DNA of 64,000 nucleotides from Daedaleopsis sinensis (taxonomy: Eukaryota > Basidiomycota > Agaricomycetes > Polyporales > Polyporaceae). The first letter of the stretch is position 1, and each line of letters begins with the position of its first letter. The position numbers and the translations under genes are program-made. The notes beneath the pieces are model-generated. The model was given only the letters and a program-made list of their open reading frames with translations, did no database searches and was not told where the DNA came from. Shown one piece after another: positions 12,509 to 23,835 of this stretch. Location: positions 2,976,001-3,040,000 of the forward strand of contig CM066303.1 in the NCBI GenBank assembly GCA_033807695.1. Reading direction: 5' to 3'.

Positions 12509-14302
12509 TCCAGTGAAAACGGCCGCGAGCCAGAGAGAGCGAGCGAGAGAGACAAACGAATTCTCACGATCCTACGAGAAGCTGCAAGATGATGCAGGTA
12601 TCTCGGAGCTAGAATCTTATTTCGCCATCACACAGTCCGAGATAGTCGTTACCTTGAGCGCTATTGAGCGAGCCTCTGGGATCCTAGGAGATGCACAACC
12701 CTCGCCTAGCTGTAGTCCATAGCTACAGTCTCTCCGTCTTGACTTGGATTGGACTCATAGACGTGTTGACTACTGTTTTCTCACGCTCGCCTCCTTTCGT
12801 CGCTTTGTACCCTGCCAGCTCACTGCACACCGCACCGGCGCTTTGCACTCAACACTCAGTCCCTTTACAACCGCCACTCCGTTCTACACACTCTCGACAC
12901 CCGTCCAACCGCCTCCGAGAAGCTATCCAGCATAATCAACAATGCCCTTGAGGTCTTTCACCGGGACATCATCCCAGCTCCACCGCCGCTGCACATCCGC
13001 TACATCTGCGGGCCGTATGGTGAGTTAATCTACTGGAATCTCCATAGGCAACGCCGCGCCTCGGGGTCTGTGAGGTCCGCAAACACCCTCCACTTTCGCT
13101 CTAACTGATGTCTGCTGCATCCACCATTCCGTTGCCTATGACTTTCGTAATGCTTGCTGTGATGTCTGCGACACCTGCCCCCATCATCCGACGACCGCGA
13201 CAACTGGCCCGGTCTATTTGAGAGTCCGCAACATGTGTCCTACTCCATACAACCTCTACAGCACTTACGCTGCACTGTCCGGCCCCTGTTTTGCTTGTGG
13301 TACTCCCTGTGGTAATCCCTTGTGAGTGCATCTATGATTCACTCTCTGACGCTCCGGGAAGACATTCACTTCTCGTGCTTGTGACACCAACAGGGATGCG
13401 CAAAACCGTCGGCCGGCGTACTATTACTATGTTACTATTGACCAAGTCACGATGCCGTCTAACACAGCTATATCCGGAACACGGAACGTAGCTGAGGGAG
13501 CAAGATGTGTACGGTTATGCTCGATTCACTATCGTGGGTCATAACTACTGGGTACTTATTCTTAAACACAGAACTCGCTCCAGGCTCCCGCCGACCGCGG
13601 AGAGAGAGAGGGCTAATGCCGCTCAAAAGTGCGTACACTGCGAGCCTCCGAGTCTCTTAGAAACTTACCTTTTTGGGAAGAGTCTTTCTCTGTGCCGTGT
13701 GCTGGCGCAGGAACCAGCACCGAGGTCTCTCTCCAACGAGTCCGACAAAGACTTCAGCATGGTGTACAGCTACAAGAATGACAAGCGACAGGTATGCTCA
13801 AACCCGCTGGATATGCGCTCGCATTTCTGATTCAACTTGCATGAGTAGGAAATATTGAAGGACTTGTCGTGTGCCTAAGAGCAGCGGACCCATCGCAAGA
13901 TGGTATGTACAATACCTCCCCTATCGCGATGGCGTGTCTAACATGTTGCCGTTACCGTCACTGCCTGCAGCCCCGTGTGAGTAGCATCCACTTATTGTAG
14001 TACTGACCATGCAGTATACCGTTCGCTGTTAGCACTAGTGCTTGTAGTAGTTATAGTGCAAATAGTATTCCGGGCTGTTTCGTGGCAAGCAATATGGAAC
14101 GAGCATGATAGAAATGAGCCTGAGTGAGATACCACGCGATGCGCACTAGCCGACCTCGCGGACAGTCTCATAGACTCTCGTAGGCTCGTCGTTTGTCTCA
14201 AAAACGCGAGCGAACGAGATGCTCTGGGATCCAAACCGAGCGCTTGCGACGAGTAAGCGAGCCTCTCTCTCGCTCTCTCTGGCTCGCTGCCGTTTTCACT
14301 GG
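12509..14302. mobile_element. degenerate DNA element with ~44-bp terminal inverted repeats
   Basis: The left end (12509-12552) reads CCAGTGAAAACGG followed by a GCGAGC/CAGAGAGAGCGAG stretch. The reverse complement of the right end (about 14259-14302) repeats it with few changes. Weaker similarity continues inward (ACAAACGA, then CCTACGAGA). A CAGTG start with an inverted partner 1.8 kb away resembles hAT-type or similar cut-and-paste elements. I see no matching 8-bp target duplication outside (AAAGGAT- versus ATATCGAT), and no transposase domain inside. It is probably an old non-autonomous copy. Confidence 0.5.
12823..13323 (+). CDS. possible Cys-rich exons inside the inverted-repeat element
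   Basis: Two open segments flank a GTGAGT-type intron at about 13020. The first contains NNALEVFHRDIIPAPPP. The second is cysteine-rich, with clusters such as CCDVCDTCPHH and CFACGTPC before a stop at about 13323. The pattern suggests a small zinc-binding protein or a relic of the element's own gene. No start is identified and I do not recognise the family. Confidence 0.25.
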
Positions 14303-15107
14303 ATATCGATGATGCTTACATGGGATGAATGGCTATGGGACTGAACGGCATGGTCGACAGAGTAGCGCCGAGGTGCTCGCTAGTCCACGACGTGCACAAT
14401 TAAGTTACATTTGATCTTACTATATTACTGCCCTAATGCCCATATGGGATGATGCTTGATGCCGTTCTGATGGTCCTGCACTGTGGCGTGAAGGAAGTAG
14501 TTTCGGGAGGCGCGCATCATCTGGATATCCGGTTTTGTTTTACGATTGATACTACGGGGCCGTATCGTAGCGATATAGAGCGCGAAGAAGGAGTTTCATT
14601 TCGTACTGCGTGACACAGAGCAAGGACATTGCTGTAAGTGTCGTGCGAGTAGCGAGAATCCCTGGAGATGCAGAATACTGAAAACGTCGGCTGGGATAGA
14701 ACGATATCCCCTAACTCATGGACTTCGAAAACTCAGTAACGTTCCAGTGTTACTGTAGTACCAGCGACAACCATTCACTTCTGTTGTCTCTGTCGACCTT
14801 CCGCGGTACGTACGACGTCTGAACGGTAGTGGTCGGAGAAGTGGCATCTGTACAGATCAACGTCAGTGATGCATATACAATCGCCCCGTACTGGAGAACC
14901 GTACGGCACGAACCGTGGTCTCGTGAGATGTACGGTGCAGAGCACCCATCAGATAGTCTTTCACGGACGCTACCCTGCTCGAGATTGTTGAGTGCATGTG
15001 TGATAGACTCTTGCTGGTCACCGAAGTCCAAGTAGTCGCATGTACCCTGTTCCGATAACAGATATGTCAACGGGGATAGAGTTCCGCTGTAGAGATCTCC
15101 AACGCAT
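14303..15107. other. intergenic, nothing recognised
   Basis: Open frames here (for example 14750-15070, minus) lack motifs and splice support. No repeat was noticed. Confidence 0.35.
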
Positions 15108-15939
15108 TCACAGTAGCAACCTGGCTGTCGTAATCATTTGATCAATATCGTAGCAACGCTCTGAGCCACAATTCAAGCAACTCACGAGAAACTCGCACAA
15201 CGAAACCTGACTGCTGCCTTCTTTCATTCCTGGGGGACCGTCAGGGACAATGCCGGAGCGGCAGTCCGGCAATACGGACGACGACGTCAGAGAGTATCCT
15301 CGAGTCGCAGTAACAAGCTCAGTGGACGGGCTTGGCAATTCAGCGAGTGGCATGGTACGGAAGAGGTCGCCATAGTTCGCAGAGGTGCTGATCGGGAGGG
15401 AAAGGGTATCTGCTTCCGTCGGGGACGATGTGGTCTGGATGCGCTGGGTAAATGGGTTCGTGCACGTGTCGAGCGAATATGGTTCAACTGGTCTTGGGAT
15501 CAGGTCGTCGGGCCAAATGTGTTGTGTCAGAGGTGTCAGTCCGAAAAGCCATGACTCTCCCTCGCTGCCGTATTCAGTACCATCTTCCACACAGCGATAC
15601 AGTTCATTCGCGGAATTCATGGCGCTGGAGCATGGTCCGCGGTCACATCGCAACCGAAGAGCATAGCAACGTCCACAGCGAAGACTTCCTTGACCGAAGC
15701 ACTGTAGACTACAGGTCATACCGAATCTTGGTGATGCAGAGTAAATGCGCATTACTCACTGGTAGCAACTCATTGTAGCACCGGTAGCAGGGGACCTCTC
15801 GACGGCGGAAATTTATACTGACATTCAAGTAGGGAACAGATGAGAAGGCGGGCAAGGAATCGTGTACGCGCTGTGTATCGGTTAGTGAGATCATCGCACA
15901 CACTGAGAACGCACTACTCACCGTATGTTCCGTTGACAT
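15108..15939 (-). CDS. small protein with a Zn2Cys6-spaced cysteine cluster
   Basis: The first exon starts MSTEHT at 15939 and is followed by a GTGAGT intron. A second exon ends ...CYNELLP. A 58-bp intron (15702-15759) then joins in phase 0 to CFGQGSLRCGRCYAL. After splicing the cysteines fall at C-x2-C-x6-C-x7-C-x2-C-x6-C, the spacing of fungal Zn2Cys6 DNA-binding domains; the last pair is followed by RLRCDRG, like the usual KLRCD. The remaining ~190 residues are Ser/Thr/Pro-rich with no fungal transcription-factor middle homology region. The cluster only appears after splicing, which supports the join. The usual basic residues between Cys2 and Cys3 are missing (YNELLP), so DNA binding is not certain. 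It could instead be a zinc-knuckle of another type. Confidence 0.55.
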
Positions 15940-16591
15940 TGTGTTAAGAGTCGTAGCTTGCGTTCAGGAGGGGCAGACGTTTGCGGACAACGGCTGGAAG
16001 GAGAATTTAGGGAATGGTCAGAAGATGCTGCGGTTCCGCAAGTCTGTCACAGTATAAACACGCACCATTACTAGTATGGGATGTAGACAGTGAGTTAGCA
16101 CCAATCGTCAAAGCGTACATCTATGCACCGGATATGCTTCACTGCGGAATCGAGCACGGCGACTAAGTGTGTGTTGCTAAGAATCAAGAGCCAAGCAGCG
16201 CGGAGCCTGCAAGACTTCAGAAAATCGCCGTCGTATCAGATCGAGGCTAATTATACCCGCACCCGAATAAGGAGTTAGTGGGCATAATAGCCCTTACGGA
16301 GATAAGTCCCAAATCAATCTGTGACACTGATCATGACTTCTTCGCAAACCACCCCGCATGATAAGGATCACGAACACATGATGGTAGGAATACCAATTCT
16401 GGTTAACGTTGTTCTACTTTCGTAGTGGTTAGTCCGCTGCAGTGCTCCGTAAGTGTACAATAATACCTGCGCTCCATTCGGACTAGTCGAGGGTGGAAAG
16501 TGCACTGGTTGTGTCATGCTGGGATACAGCGGGATCCGACTGAACGGAACAGCGGCGAACATCATTGTGCGCTACAAGCTACCATTCCAAT
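15940..16591. other. intergenic, nothing recognised
   Basis: No supported coding, RNA or repeat feature. It separates the Zn2Cys6-like gene from the first F-box/NTase-like gene; both are on the minus strand. Confidence 0.35.
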
Positions 16592-17475
16592 TCAACGGTT
16601 TGCGAAGGTCATATGAGGGAGATCGATGCTGACCTTCCGTTGTACGGGGGGATATACTCGGCGTGCTAGCCAACCTCGGCGCACAGTCGGGATCACCGGT
16701 AGAGTCGGTAAACCGAGGGACGTCCGTGTTTGGAAGTGGACGAGCAACACATTTCTATGTCCGAACAGCGGAGTGGGTAGCTTTGAGTAAGCAGCGTCCC
16801 TGCCGGGCAAGTCTTCCCGATAGAACTCGAACCCTCTCTCTACGTATTTTGCGAGAGCACGGTAATCGGAGGCTACGAGCTTGTGGGGCTTGACGATGCC
16901 TGAGCGTGAAAAGGTGCTATGGGGATACCCACAAACTCCCCCGTCTGGAGTCAGAAAATTCTGGACCAACGTGGACCAGAACCCACGCAACGGAGAAAGG
17001 GGGTTTAGGCTGGCGCTGCGGATGACATCCACCTCGCGACCTGTCGGTGTGGTAAAGCGTGAGACCTCTTTGACGAGCGGCAACCCCAGTTCGGCAGAAG
17101 GCGAAGAGGACGGACGATGAATAGGATGCTTCGTAAAGCCTAACACGTCCTGTGAAGTGATCTCCGATACGAATGCGTCGAACATGTGATCGGGGACATA
17201 TATATCCAGATCGCCGGGATTCCAGGACTGGAATGGGAGGAAATAGAAGAGCGCGACTGAACCGGATATCACCGCTCCATACTGCCGGAGAGCAGCGTCA
17301 AAAATATGCAGGTCGTGCACGAAAGGGCCGACACAGGCTTCGTATCGTCGGCGCAGCTGAACCGCGGCAGCCGTGAAGAACGTGCGACACGTGAGCCGCC
17401 AGGCGATGAGGCCTGTCACCTCCGTCCGCTCAATGACAGCCACAAGGATGTCGGTCGGAATGCTAGATCGATTGC
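16592..17475 (-). CDS. F-box-like protein with nucleotidyltransferase-like core (copy 1)
   Basis: The N-terminus of the main exon reads IPTDILVAVIERT, then WRLTCRTF, an F-box-like helix pair. It follows a typical intron end (CTGACAT branch, ATCTAG acceptor), so a short upstream exon is expected. About 60 residues on, GAVISGSVALFYF and then GDLDIYVP give the G-S ... D-x-D arrangement of the polymerase-beta-like nucleotidyltransferase fold. A conserved tail follows (FFGH-like and TLP-rich). Of the four family copies in this window this is the only one that keeps both acidic residues of D-x-D. F-box proteins normally recruit targets to SCF ubiquitin ligases; whether the NTase-like part is catalytic is unknown. 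The gene sits upstream of, and on the same strand as, no related gene except copy 2. Confidence 0.6.
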
Positions 17476-17566
17476 ATGTCAGTTTCCTTGTCAGACAGAT
17501 CGAATTCAGAAGCGTACAAGATAGGACCTTGGAGACACATCTGGGAGAGGACTGGTTAGGGATCAA

Positions 17567-18059
17567 CCGGAGTGGTCAAGTGGGCGGGTCACTGGATAGA
17601 ATGGGTGACTGTGCTCACAGATAAACATTACACACTCTGGTATTATCGGCTGAACTGTACCGCCATGGCGATTCCCCGGATGTCCTTGCAGCGATGCACG
17701 TAACTGACCGTAACTGCACTGCAGATGCGAACGAGATCTGTGAGATGTAGCGCAGTGCGAACTGCATTTAACCGTCAGCAGATCACGAAGTTGCTGATAC
17801 GCAGGAAGGAACCGAGCAGCGCTGACTTACTGAGGCGGGCAGGGACTGGATAACTCATAACTCATATCGTTTACTTGACATCCTATAGGGTGTCATAGTC
17901 ACGTATTACGGATCATGAGTCAGGATTGCGAACGTACATAGAAAACAGTCTGCACGTCGGCGACTTAGTATCATTCCACATATGCAACACTACAGTCTCT
18001 GTATGTCGATGTAATGGTACGGGTAAGTACCGTGTAGCTATCAAATCGGTTAGTGAGGA
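17567..18059. other. intergenic, nothing recognised
   Basis: No supported feature between two tandem F-box/NTase-like genes. Confidence 0.35.
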
Positions 18060-19409
18060 TCAGACCGCATTCGATAGACGTAGCACTTCCAGACATCTCG
18101 TTGAGGGAAGTGGCTCCTTCGAGACAGAAAGGAATATAGATGAATCGCAAGGTTCCCGCGTAGTGATGGATATGACTCCAGGGGGGAGGAGAGCGTCTGT
18201 GCGACTGCATTGATTGCTACACTGGTGGGAACTCCAGATGCGCCAGACAGGCATATGCGTGAATGGTGGGATGCAGCGCAGTTCCAGCCAGCTGCGACCG
18301 TGCCCAATGGGATCAATAAGTCCGACCGCGGAACCAAGATCCCCGAAAAACCGTCCTTGGTCTGGGCATGCGAAGACGTCCCTGGCGCAGGGTGACACCG
18401 CACTTGGAGCGAGAAAGGGAGGAGGACGAGGCAGGAGTTCCTTCGGCCACAATGGAGCAGGGGCTATGAATTCGAACCCAGCCAACATCAACGCACTCAA
18501 CGTCCGACGTTCGTAAGGACGCAGAGTGTGGACGCCAAGGTCGGAAAAGAATGCTCGCCCATTTCCGGTGAGACGTGGATACCCACTGCCATAGGAGAAT
18601 TCGGAAACGAAGTTCACCAGAGCGGTTGCCCATGAAAGGCTGATCGGGGTACACGCACTGCTCGTGGTGGACTCGTAAATGACGATCATTTGATAGTTGG
18701 ACGCTCTAAGCGCGGTTTGCCTCCTCACTCCTCTACGCCTGAGCGCAGGCTCCTCCAAGGACTGCATGGAGATGACGTCGAAGACCACATCGAACGTGGC
18801 ACAGTGGAGAATGAGATCGAGGAGAACAGTAAACCATCCACGAGGTGTGTAGATCTCCAAAACCTCCGGTTCGACGGAAAATTCAGGGTGGACGAATGAC
18901 AAGGCGACCTCGCCCCCGATAACGGCTTCGCATGTGTTCATCAACCTCAGCAATTCTCGCCCGCCAGGTAGAAACTTGGACAGAAGTCGTCTGATGCGCC
19001 GAGTGTGACGATCGACCGTGTGGTTATAAGCAGCATGGCATGTTAACCTCCATGCAGCGAGAGTCGGGAAATCCATGACATCGGCTACGAGCGAGGCAAG
19101 GTAAGTGTTGCGGCTGTGCGCGGAACGAAATGGACGGTAAGTTTGGAAACCGTAATGATCTACAGAACGGGGGGAATTCGGTCTGTACTCACACAAGCGG
19201 CGAAGCATATACTTGCACATGGCATGCCATAACCCGCCTAGGTCGTCTTGTAATGCGTTGAAATTCGGACTGCATAGTCTACCGTCAGAACACATAACAA
19301 ATGTAAGTGCAGCAACAAATGATATAGTTACCATCGGATGCTGCTGTAGAGAGATGGCTTGTAAGAGCGAGTACTGACGGGGACGCCGCCTGTCGTGCAC
19401 GAATAACAA
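18060..19409 (-). CDS. F-box-like/NTase-like family protein (copy 2), active site degenerate
   Basis: One long open frame carries the family order. An F-box-like segment around LVADVMDFPTLAAWRLTC comes first. Next is CEAVIGGEVALSF with VLEIYTP where copy 1 has DLDIYVP, so the first catalytic aspartate is replaced by Val and the second by Glu. The tail has CPDQGRFFGDLGS, then IDPIGHGRSW. That tail motif is shared with copies 3 and 4. The upstream ~90 residues of the open frame are probably partly intron, and the true start is unresolved. Most likely a non-catalytic family member; a pseudogene cannot be excluded, but the frame is intact over more than 350 codons. Confidence 0.55.
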   Translation of the reverse strand: MLFVHDRRRPRQYSLLQAISLQQHPMVTISFVAALTFVMCSDGRLCSPNFNALQDDLGGLWHAMCKYMLRRLCEYRPNSPRSVDHYGFQTYRPFRSAHSRNTYLASLVADVMDFPTLAAWRLTCHAAYNHTVDRHTRRIRRLLSKFLPGGRELLRLMNTCEAVIGGEVALSFVHPEFSVEPEVLEIYTPRGWFTVLLDLILHCATFDVVFDVISMQSLEEPALRRRGVRRQTALRASNYQMIVIYESTTSSACTPISLSWATALVNFVSEFSYGSGYPRLTGNGRAFFSDLGVHTLRPYERRTLSALMLAGFEFIAPAPLWPKELLPRPPPFLAPSAVSPCARDVFACPDQGRFFGDLGSAVGLIDPIGHGRSWLELRCIPPFTHMPVWRIWSSHQCSNQCSRTDALLPPGVISITTREPCDSSIFLSVSKEPLPSTRCLEVLRLSNAV

Positions 19410-19934
19410 CGACGCTGTTTTCTAGCTTTGCAATCCGCCGAACAGATCCGATTTGTCCGATTGGTCCGAGACGGACGGATAACCGGTGTTGCACAGAGTC
19501 ATCACAGTACCGAAATTCCACGCCGGCCAGGATCGACAGTCCTTGAGACGGGGTGTATGCATCGCAAAGTGAGCAGGCTGTCCTTGCACAGCTCAATCGA
19601 TGTCAGGGTTGTTCCCCATATGGCCATTTAGGCTAAAAGAAGCTTGAGACGCTCTGCATCGTAAACGATGACAGAGCGACGAACGCGTTCGCCGTAGTCA
19701 GCCGGTGGGCCTACCCCGGCAGCAGCCTTTCGGTAACAGAAAGCAAGTCAGCGGTGTCTCCGCAATATGGTAGCGGTGAATACTGTGCCTTGTTTTATAT
19801 GAATCCCATCCATTGCTGAGCGGCCGTTAAGGTTGTCGCCGCGCTGGAAAATCACTGGCATATATAAGTCAAGAACGATGTAGGTTGGTGGACAAGTGCA
19901 GAACAGTGTTCGACAACAAGACGACCAGAATTGG
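19410..19934. other. divergent intergenic region between copy 2 and the kinase gene
   Basis: The two flanking genes are transcribed away from each other, so this 0.5 kb should carry both promoters. No clear TATA or repeat was identified. Confidence 0.35.
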
Positions 19935-21240
19935 ATGGATCTAGATCAATGTAAGCTATAGACCATGATCGTTGACAGTTAGCGCTCACCTTGTCAACAG
20001 TCACCCGTGTTGGAATTGCAGGCTATGGTCGGAACGCGGTTGTCTACCAGGTGAAGGCCAGCCCGGGTGGGACGCTCTTGGCGTTGAAGGAGTTCAGCCG
20101 TCACGACGACGCTGTTTCGATGCAAAACGAGTCCACGATCTACAGCATCATTCAGTCATCAGTGCAAGAAGGGCAAAGGTAAGTAGGAGAGAATGGATAG
20201 TGTACACCGGAAGAGACTGACATCGATTGATGACCAGCAGAGCGACGAGAGCAGCCTTTCTGCATGTAATTCAAGAAGACAAGAACGCACCACACCCGTA
20301 CTTGCTGTTCCCCCTAGTTGGGCCAAGCTTGACAGAAATACTAGCGATTCCGGGTGTATGGCCATTTCGATCTGAAGATGTTTTGAGTATCATGGCGCAG
20401 ATCGGACATGCAGTGGAATGTAGGAGATCCCAATTGCATGGTTAAATATTGTCTAACATCAAATTAGTTCTTCACGAGTTAGCCATAATCCACACCGACC
20501 TGAAACCAGACAACATTGCATTCCGAAGCGGGGATACCTACGACGTAGAGGTTGGAAATGTAGAGCATACAGCTAAAAGGGTGTGTCACCAGTTTTCGTC
20601 ATCCTGTGAGGCTCCTCCTTAACAACGTACGAACAGTTGAAGAGCAGCGCGGTGTACCTAATCGACTTCAGTGACGCTGTTGCAACGAAAGGGTTCGGGT
20701 ACGAAATGGTCGGATCCGCGAGGTATAGGGCACCTGAGGTGACCATGGGTAAGCAAACGTGCCAGCTATTCAACTTTCTGAGCATACGATGCTTACTAGA
20801 CCACAGGTCTGCGGTGGACTGCTGCAGTCGACTGGTTCTCGGTTGGTTGTATAGCTGCCGAACTAAACATCGGCAGACCGCTCTTCCCTTTCACTACAAC
20901 TCCCGAAAGGCGCCTCGCCGCTCTGCAGAAAGTGTTAGGAAACTTCCCGTCTAGCATGATACGAAGGACTGGCCAGCGTTTCCAAGCATTCTTGCGACAA
21001 AATGCAGACGACTCGTATAGCGTCCACTTCCCCCGAATAACAGTCAGAGATGCCGTAGAACATCGGGCGATACTTGACCTGAAAGAGCTGAAGGTCAGTG
21101 CCTTCTGGACGGGCATTCTTTCCACATCGGTGACAATTGTTGCACAGTGCATAATCGGTGACGTCCAGATACGCGAAATATGCGAACGTTTCTTGACTAT
21201 AGATCCTATGCAACGCTCTACCTCTTACCCGGAGCTCTGA
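19935..21240 (+). CDS. CLK/LAMMER-like protein kinase, divergent
   Basis: Exons: 19935-19950, 20001-20178, ~20241-20419, 20468-20580, 20637-20748 and 20807-21240 (possibly one more intron near 21092-21145). All phases close. The start MDLDQ followed by FTRVGIAGYGRNAVVYQV gives the glycine loop, and LLALKEF the ATP lysine. IIHTDLKPDN is the catalytic loop; HTDLKP, rather than HRDLKP, is typical of CLK and SRPK kinases. DFSDA replaces DFG (CLKs have DFGSA). ARYRAPEV is the APE motif, and VDWFSVGCIAAEL with GRPLFPF matches the CLK helix F/G region. The LAMMER signature position reads RRLAALQKVLGNFP. CLK-type kinases phosphorylate SR splicing factors in the nucleus. The Gly-to-Ser change in DFG and the short N-terminus (about 15 residues) are odd; activity may be altered. 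Confidence 0.8.
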
Positions 21241-22230
21241 CGTGCATGGACGTCATATCTTCCACACCAGTTCGTACTCGTCTGGGCCAGTTCGTAGTAG
21301 TGGAGGAACATGTTCCCAGATCGATATGTAGGGTTTAAGTGCGCACTCACTGAAGAAATGAATGTAATACCGGAAATACTCACTGAATACGGTGCATGAA
21401 ACTGGCAGTACCGGAGTCTTCAGAACACAACCGAACTAATCGTCACAATTGAGAAAGACCTAGGATATAACGAACTTCATCATAGAGGCCATGATCGGGC
21501 GATCCCGGCCTGACCCGGCGGCAAACACGGGTATTCGCGGGCCACGAAGCGCCGCGATGCAGTGCATTGTCCCACTTCAAGTTTCTCTTCTTCTGAACTT
21601 GTACTTGCAGTACTACTCGTTCGTATTACCATCTCCACCGCATGCTATTTTAGCTCGGTGAGTCTGGCCATCGTGTGCCTTCACGGCGTATCCTTCTTGT
21701 TACTCGTATTCATCGACGCGCAGCGAAAGATTGCAACGGAAAGTAAGCAAAACACGTAGCTTCCGACACGCCAACACAGCCGTTGAGATGTGTTCATAGT
21801 AGTGTCGCTGCGCTGCTAGTACACGTTCAGTCCCTACCTACTAGAAGCTGGCAAACTTCATGAACCATGGTACGTCATTGTGCTGAGAATGACACGTACT
21901 GTACAGTGACGCATACGTTTTTCGATGCAGTGAAGTACAAATATAGGTCACAACTGAACTGGTACGACTCCTGGTATGTAGATGAAAATTGCTACTTGTG
22001 GACCGCCTCGCTTCATTGACCGTAACCGGTCTGATAGCCTTCACGAAGCCGTGTTCATATATCTGATGAAATATATAGGTCCCGCGCCTGAGTGGAAGAG
22101 AAGTCAACAGGCATTTGCAGTTAATTGCTGCTTCAAATGGCATGCACTCTGATTCACCGTTCCACGGACTAACCCTGTTAACGATACCCTACAGTAAATT
22201 CCTACGACGCACATCTCTCCCGTGATATGG
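21241..22230. other. intergenic, nothing recognised
   Basis: No domain-bearing frame. The open frames at 21562-21759 and 21841-22143 have no motif or splice support. Confidence 0.35.
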
Positions 22231-22683
22231 CTACTCTTCGCGCGTTTCTCCTCCAGAGCTGCTTTCTTCGTCTCCAGTCATCCGACGGGCGAACGCCTCC
22301 CTAAGCACTCGCGACAATTGGTCCTGGAGCTCCATTGAGAAAAAGGTCCATATCTCGCGGCGTTCGCCATCCCCCGCTGGGAACCCACTCTCCATCTGCA
22401 CGCGCACGGATGGATAAGGGTGTCCCCGACCGCGTTCCTCGAATTCTATAATGATTTGGAACACCATCTAAAGTGCAATCAGCTTCGCAAAGACGATGGT
22501 TCATTTGCATGGACTCACCGGAAACCCTCTATCCACGATTACCAAGAAGTGGTGCAAGGTCCCGACATAAATGTTTCCTTCGAATGGCTGACTTCCAGTT
22601 GGGCCGGCGACGCCATCTGCACCTGCCACGCCGCCCCTTTCCACAGCGGACGGGGTTGCATGACTGCGCGGGGATAGGTTCAA
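22231..22683 (-). CDS. small hypothetical two-exon gene
   Basis: Exon 1, on the minus strand from about 22683, encodes a Gly/Ala-rich start followed by GNIYVGTLHHFLVIVDRGF. A short intron of about 55 bp ends in a TTTAG acceptor near 22470. Exon 2 then reads MVFQIIIEFEERGRGHPYPS and continues to a Glu/Ser-rich C-terminus (ESSSGGETREE) and a stop at 22231. Predicted length is about 130 residues. No family is recognised. The alternating hydrophobic pattern and the acidic tail look protein-like, but support is limited. Confidence 0.35.
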
Positions 22684-22814
22684 CGACGTGCGAACCCTCT
22701 AGATAACGATACACACCTAGAATGGAAACCATTCGCTGAAGCAGGAATGTCGGACGATGACATGCTCAAAACGGGCACGACGGTAAAGACGATAAGTGCT
22801 TGCCATGCTACACT

Positions 22815-23835
22815 TTATATCTCACAGCCGACATATACTCCGAGCGAGAAACCGGCGTCCCTGGTTGGTAACACCCTTGAACTGTGCTACGAACGAAACA
22901 AGTTGGGTTAGCGGTGATGTCGTACTGACGTTTCAAGCATGATACAGCTGACGGAAGCACTACAGGTACTCTGGAAATACATCTGCGGCACAGTCGCAGC
23001 CGCAGACTTGACATATATCGGTAACAATCACGTAATCCAATACCTCCACACCGCTTTCCCCTCGTCTCGCAGCAGGAGATCCAAGATCTACTAGATATGC
23101 ACATCTTGCAGTCGGAGATCTACGACGGACGGGGAAACCCACTCAGTAAGCCAAGTTTCATTCTTAGTCCGTCCTCTCGCTTACGTGGTCTGCAGAGTAC
23201 CGCAGCCCGCTTCGTAAACCCCCGCTCCTCGTGGGGTGGTCTCCGGGCTAAATAGAATGCGCGCGATTCACAGTGGTCACTGCGCACCCGCTGACGTATC
23301 GCTAGAACAAGTTGTATCTATCATGGCTGACATATACCCTCAGGGAGAACACGACGTCCCTTAATGATAACGCCCCGGAACTGTTCTACGAACGAGCCAA
23401 GTTCGGTTAGTGGTGATGTCGTACTCAAATTTCGTGCGTGTTACAGCTGACGGGAACACTCCAGGTATACTCTGAAAATACATCTGCGGCGCAGTCGCAT
23501 CCGCAGACCCGTCATATATCGAAACAATCAAGTAAACAAGTAACCCCACACCGCTTTCCGCGGAAGTCGGACTTCTTATGACAGCCCACATACACATCTC
23601 GCGGTAGGAGATCCAAGATCTACCTGATATGCACAACCTCCAGTCGGAAATCCACGGAAAGCACCGCTCGGTAAGGCAAATTCCTGGTTATTCAGACCGA
23701 ATTGCTTATGTGATGTACAGATGACCGCAGTCCGCTTCGTCAATCACCCGCTCCTCGTGGGGTACTCTCCCGACTAAACAGTACGCGTTCGATTCACGGT
23801 GGCCCCGACGTAGTCGCTGACGTATCGTTCAAAGA
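22815..23835. repeat. diverged tandem duplication of ~0.5 kb at the R2 3' end
   Basis: Unit 1 (about 22820-23310) and unit 2 (about 23340-23835) share long blocks in the same order. Examples are the stretch around TACATCTGCGGC, GCGGTAGGAGATCCAAGATCTAC-like sequence, CCCGCTCCTCGTGGGGT, and GATTCAC followed by GCTGACGTATCG. Similarity is roughly three in four bases by eye. The right end of unit 2 overlaps the last exon of R2, so unit 1 carries a decayed copy of the R2 C-terminal codons and 3' flank. Confidence 0.7.
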
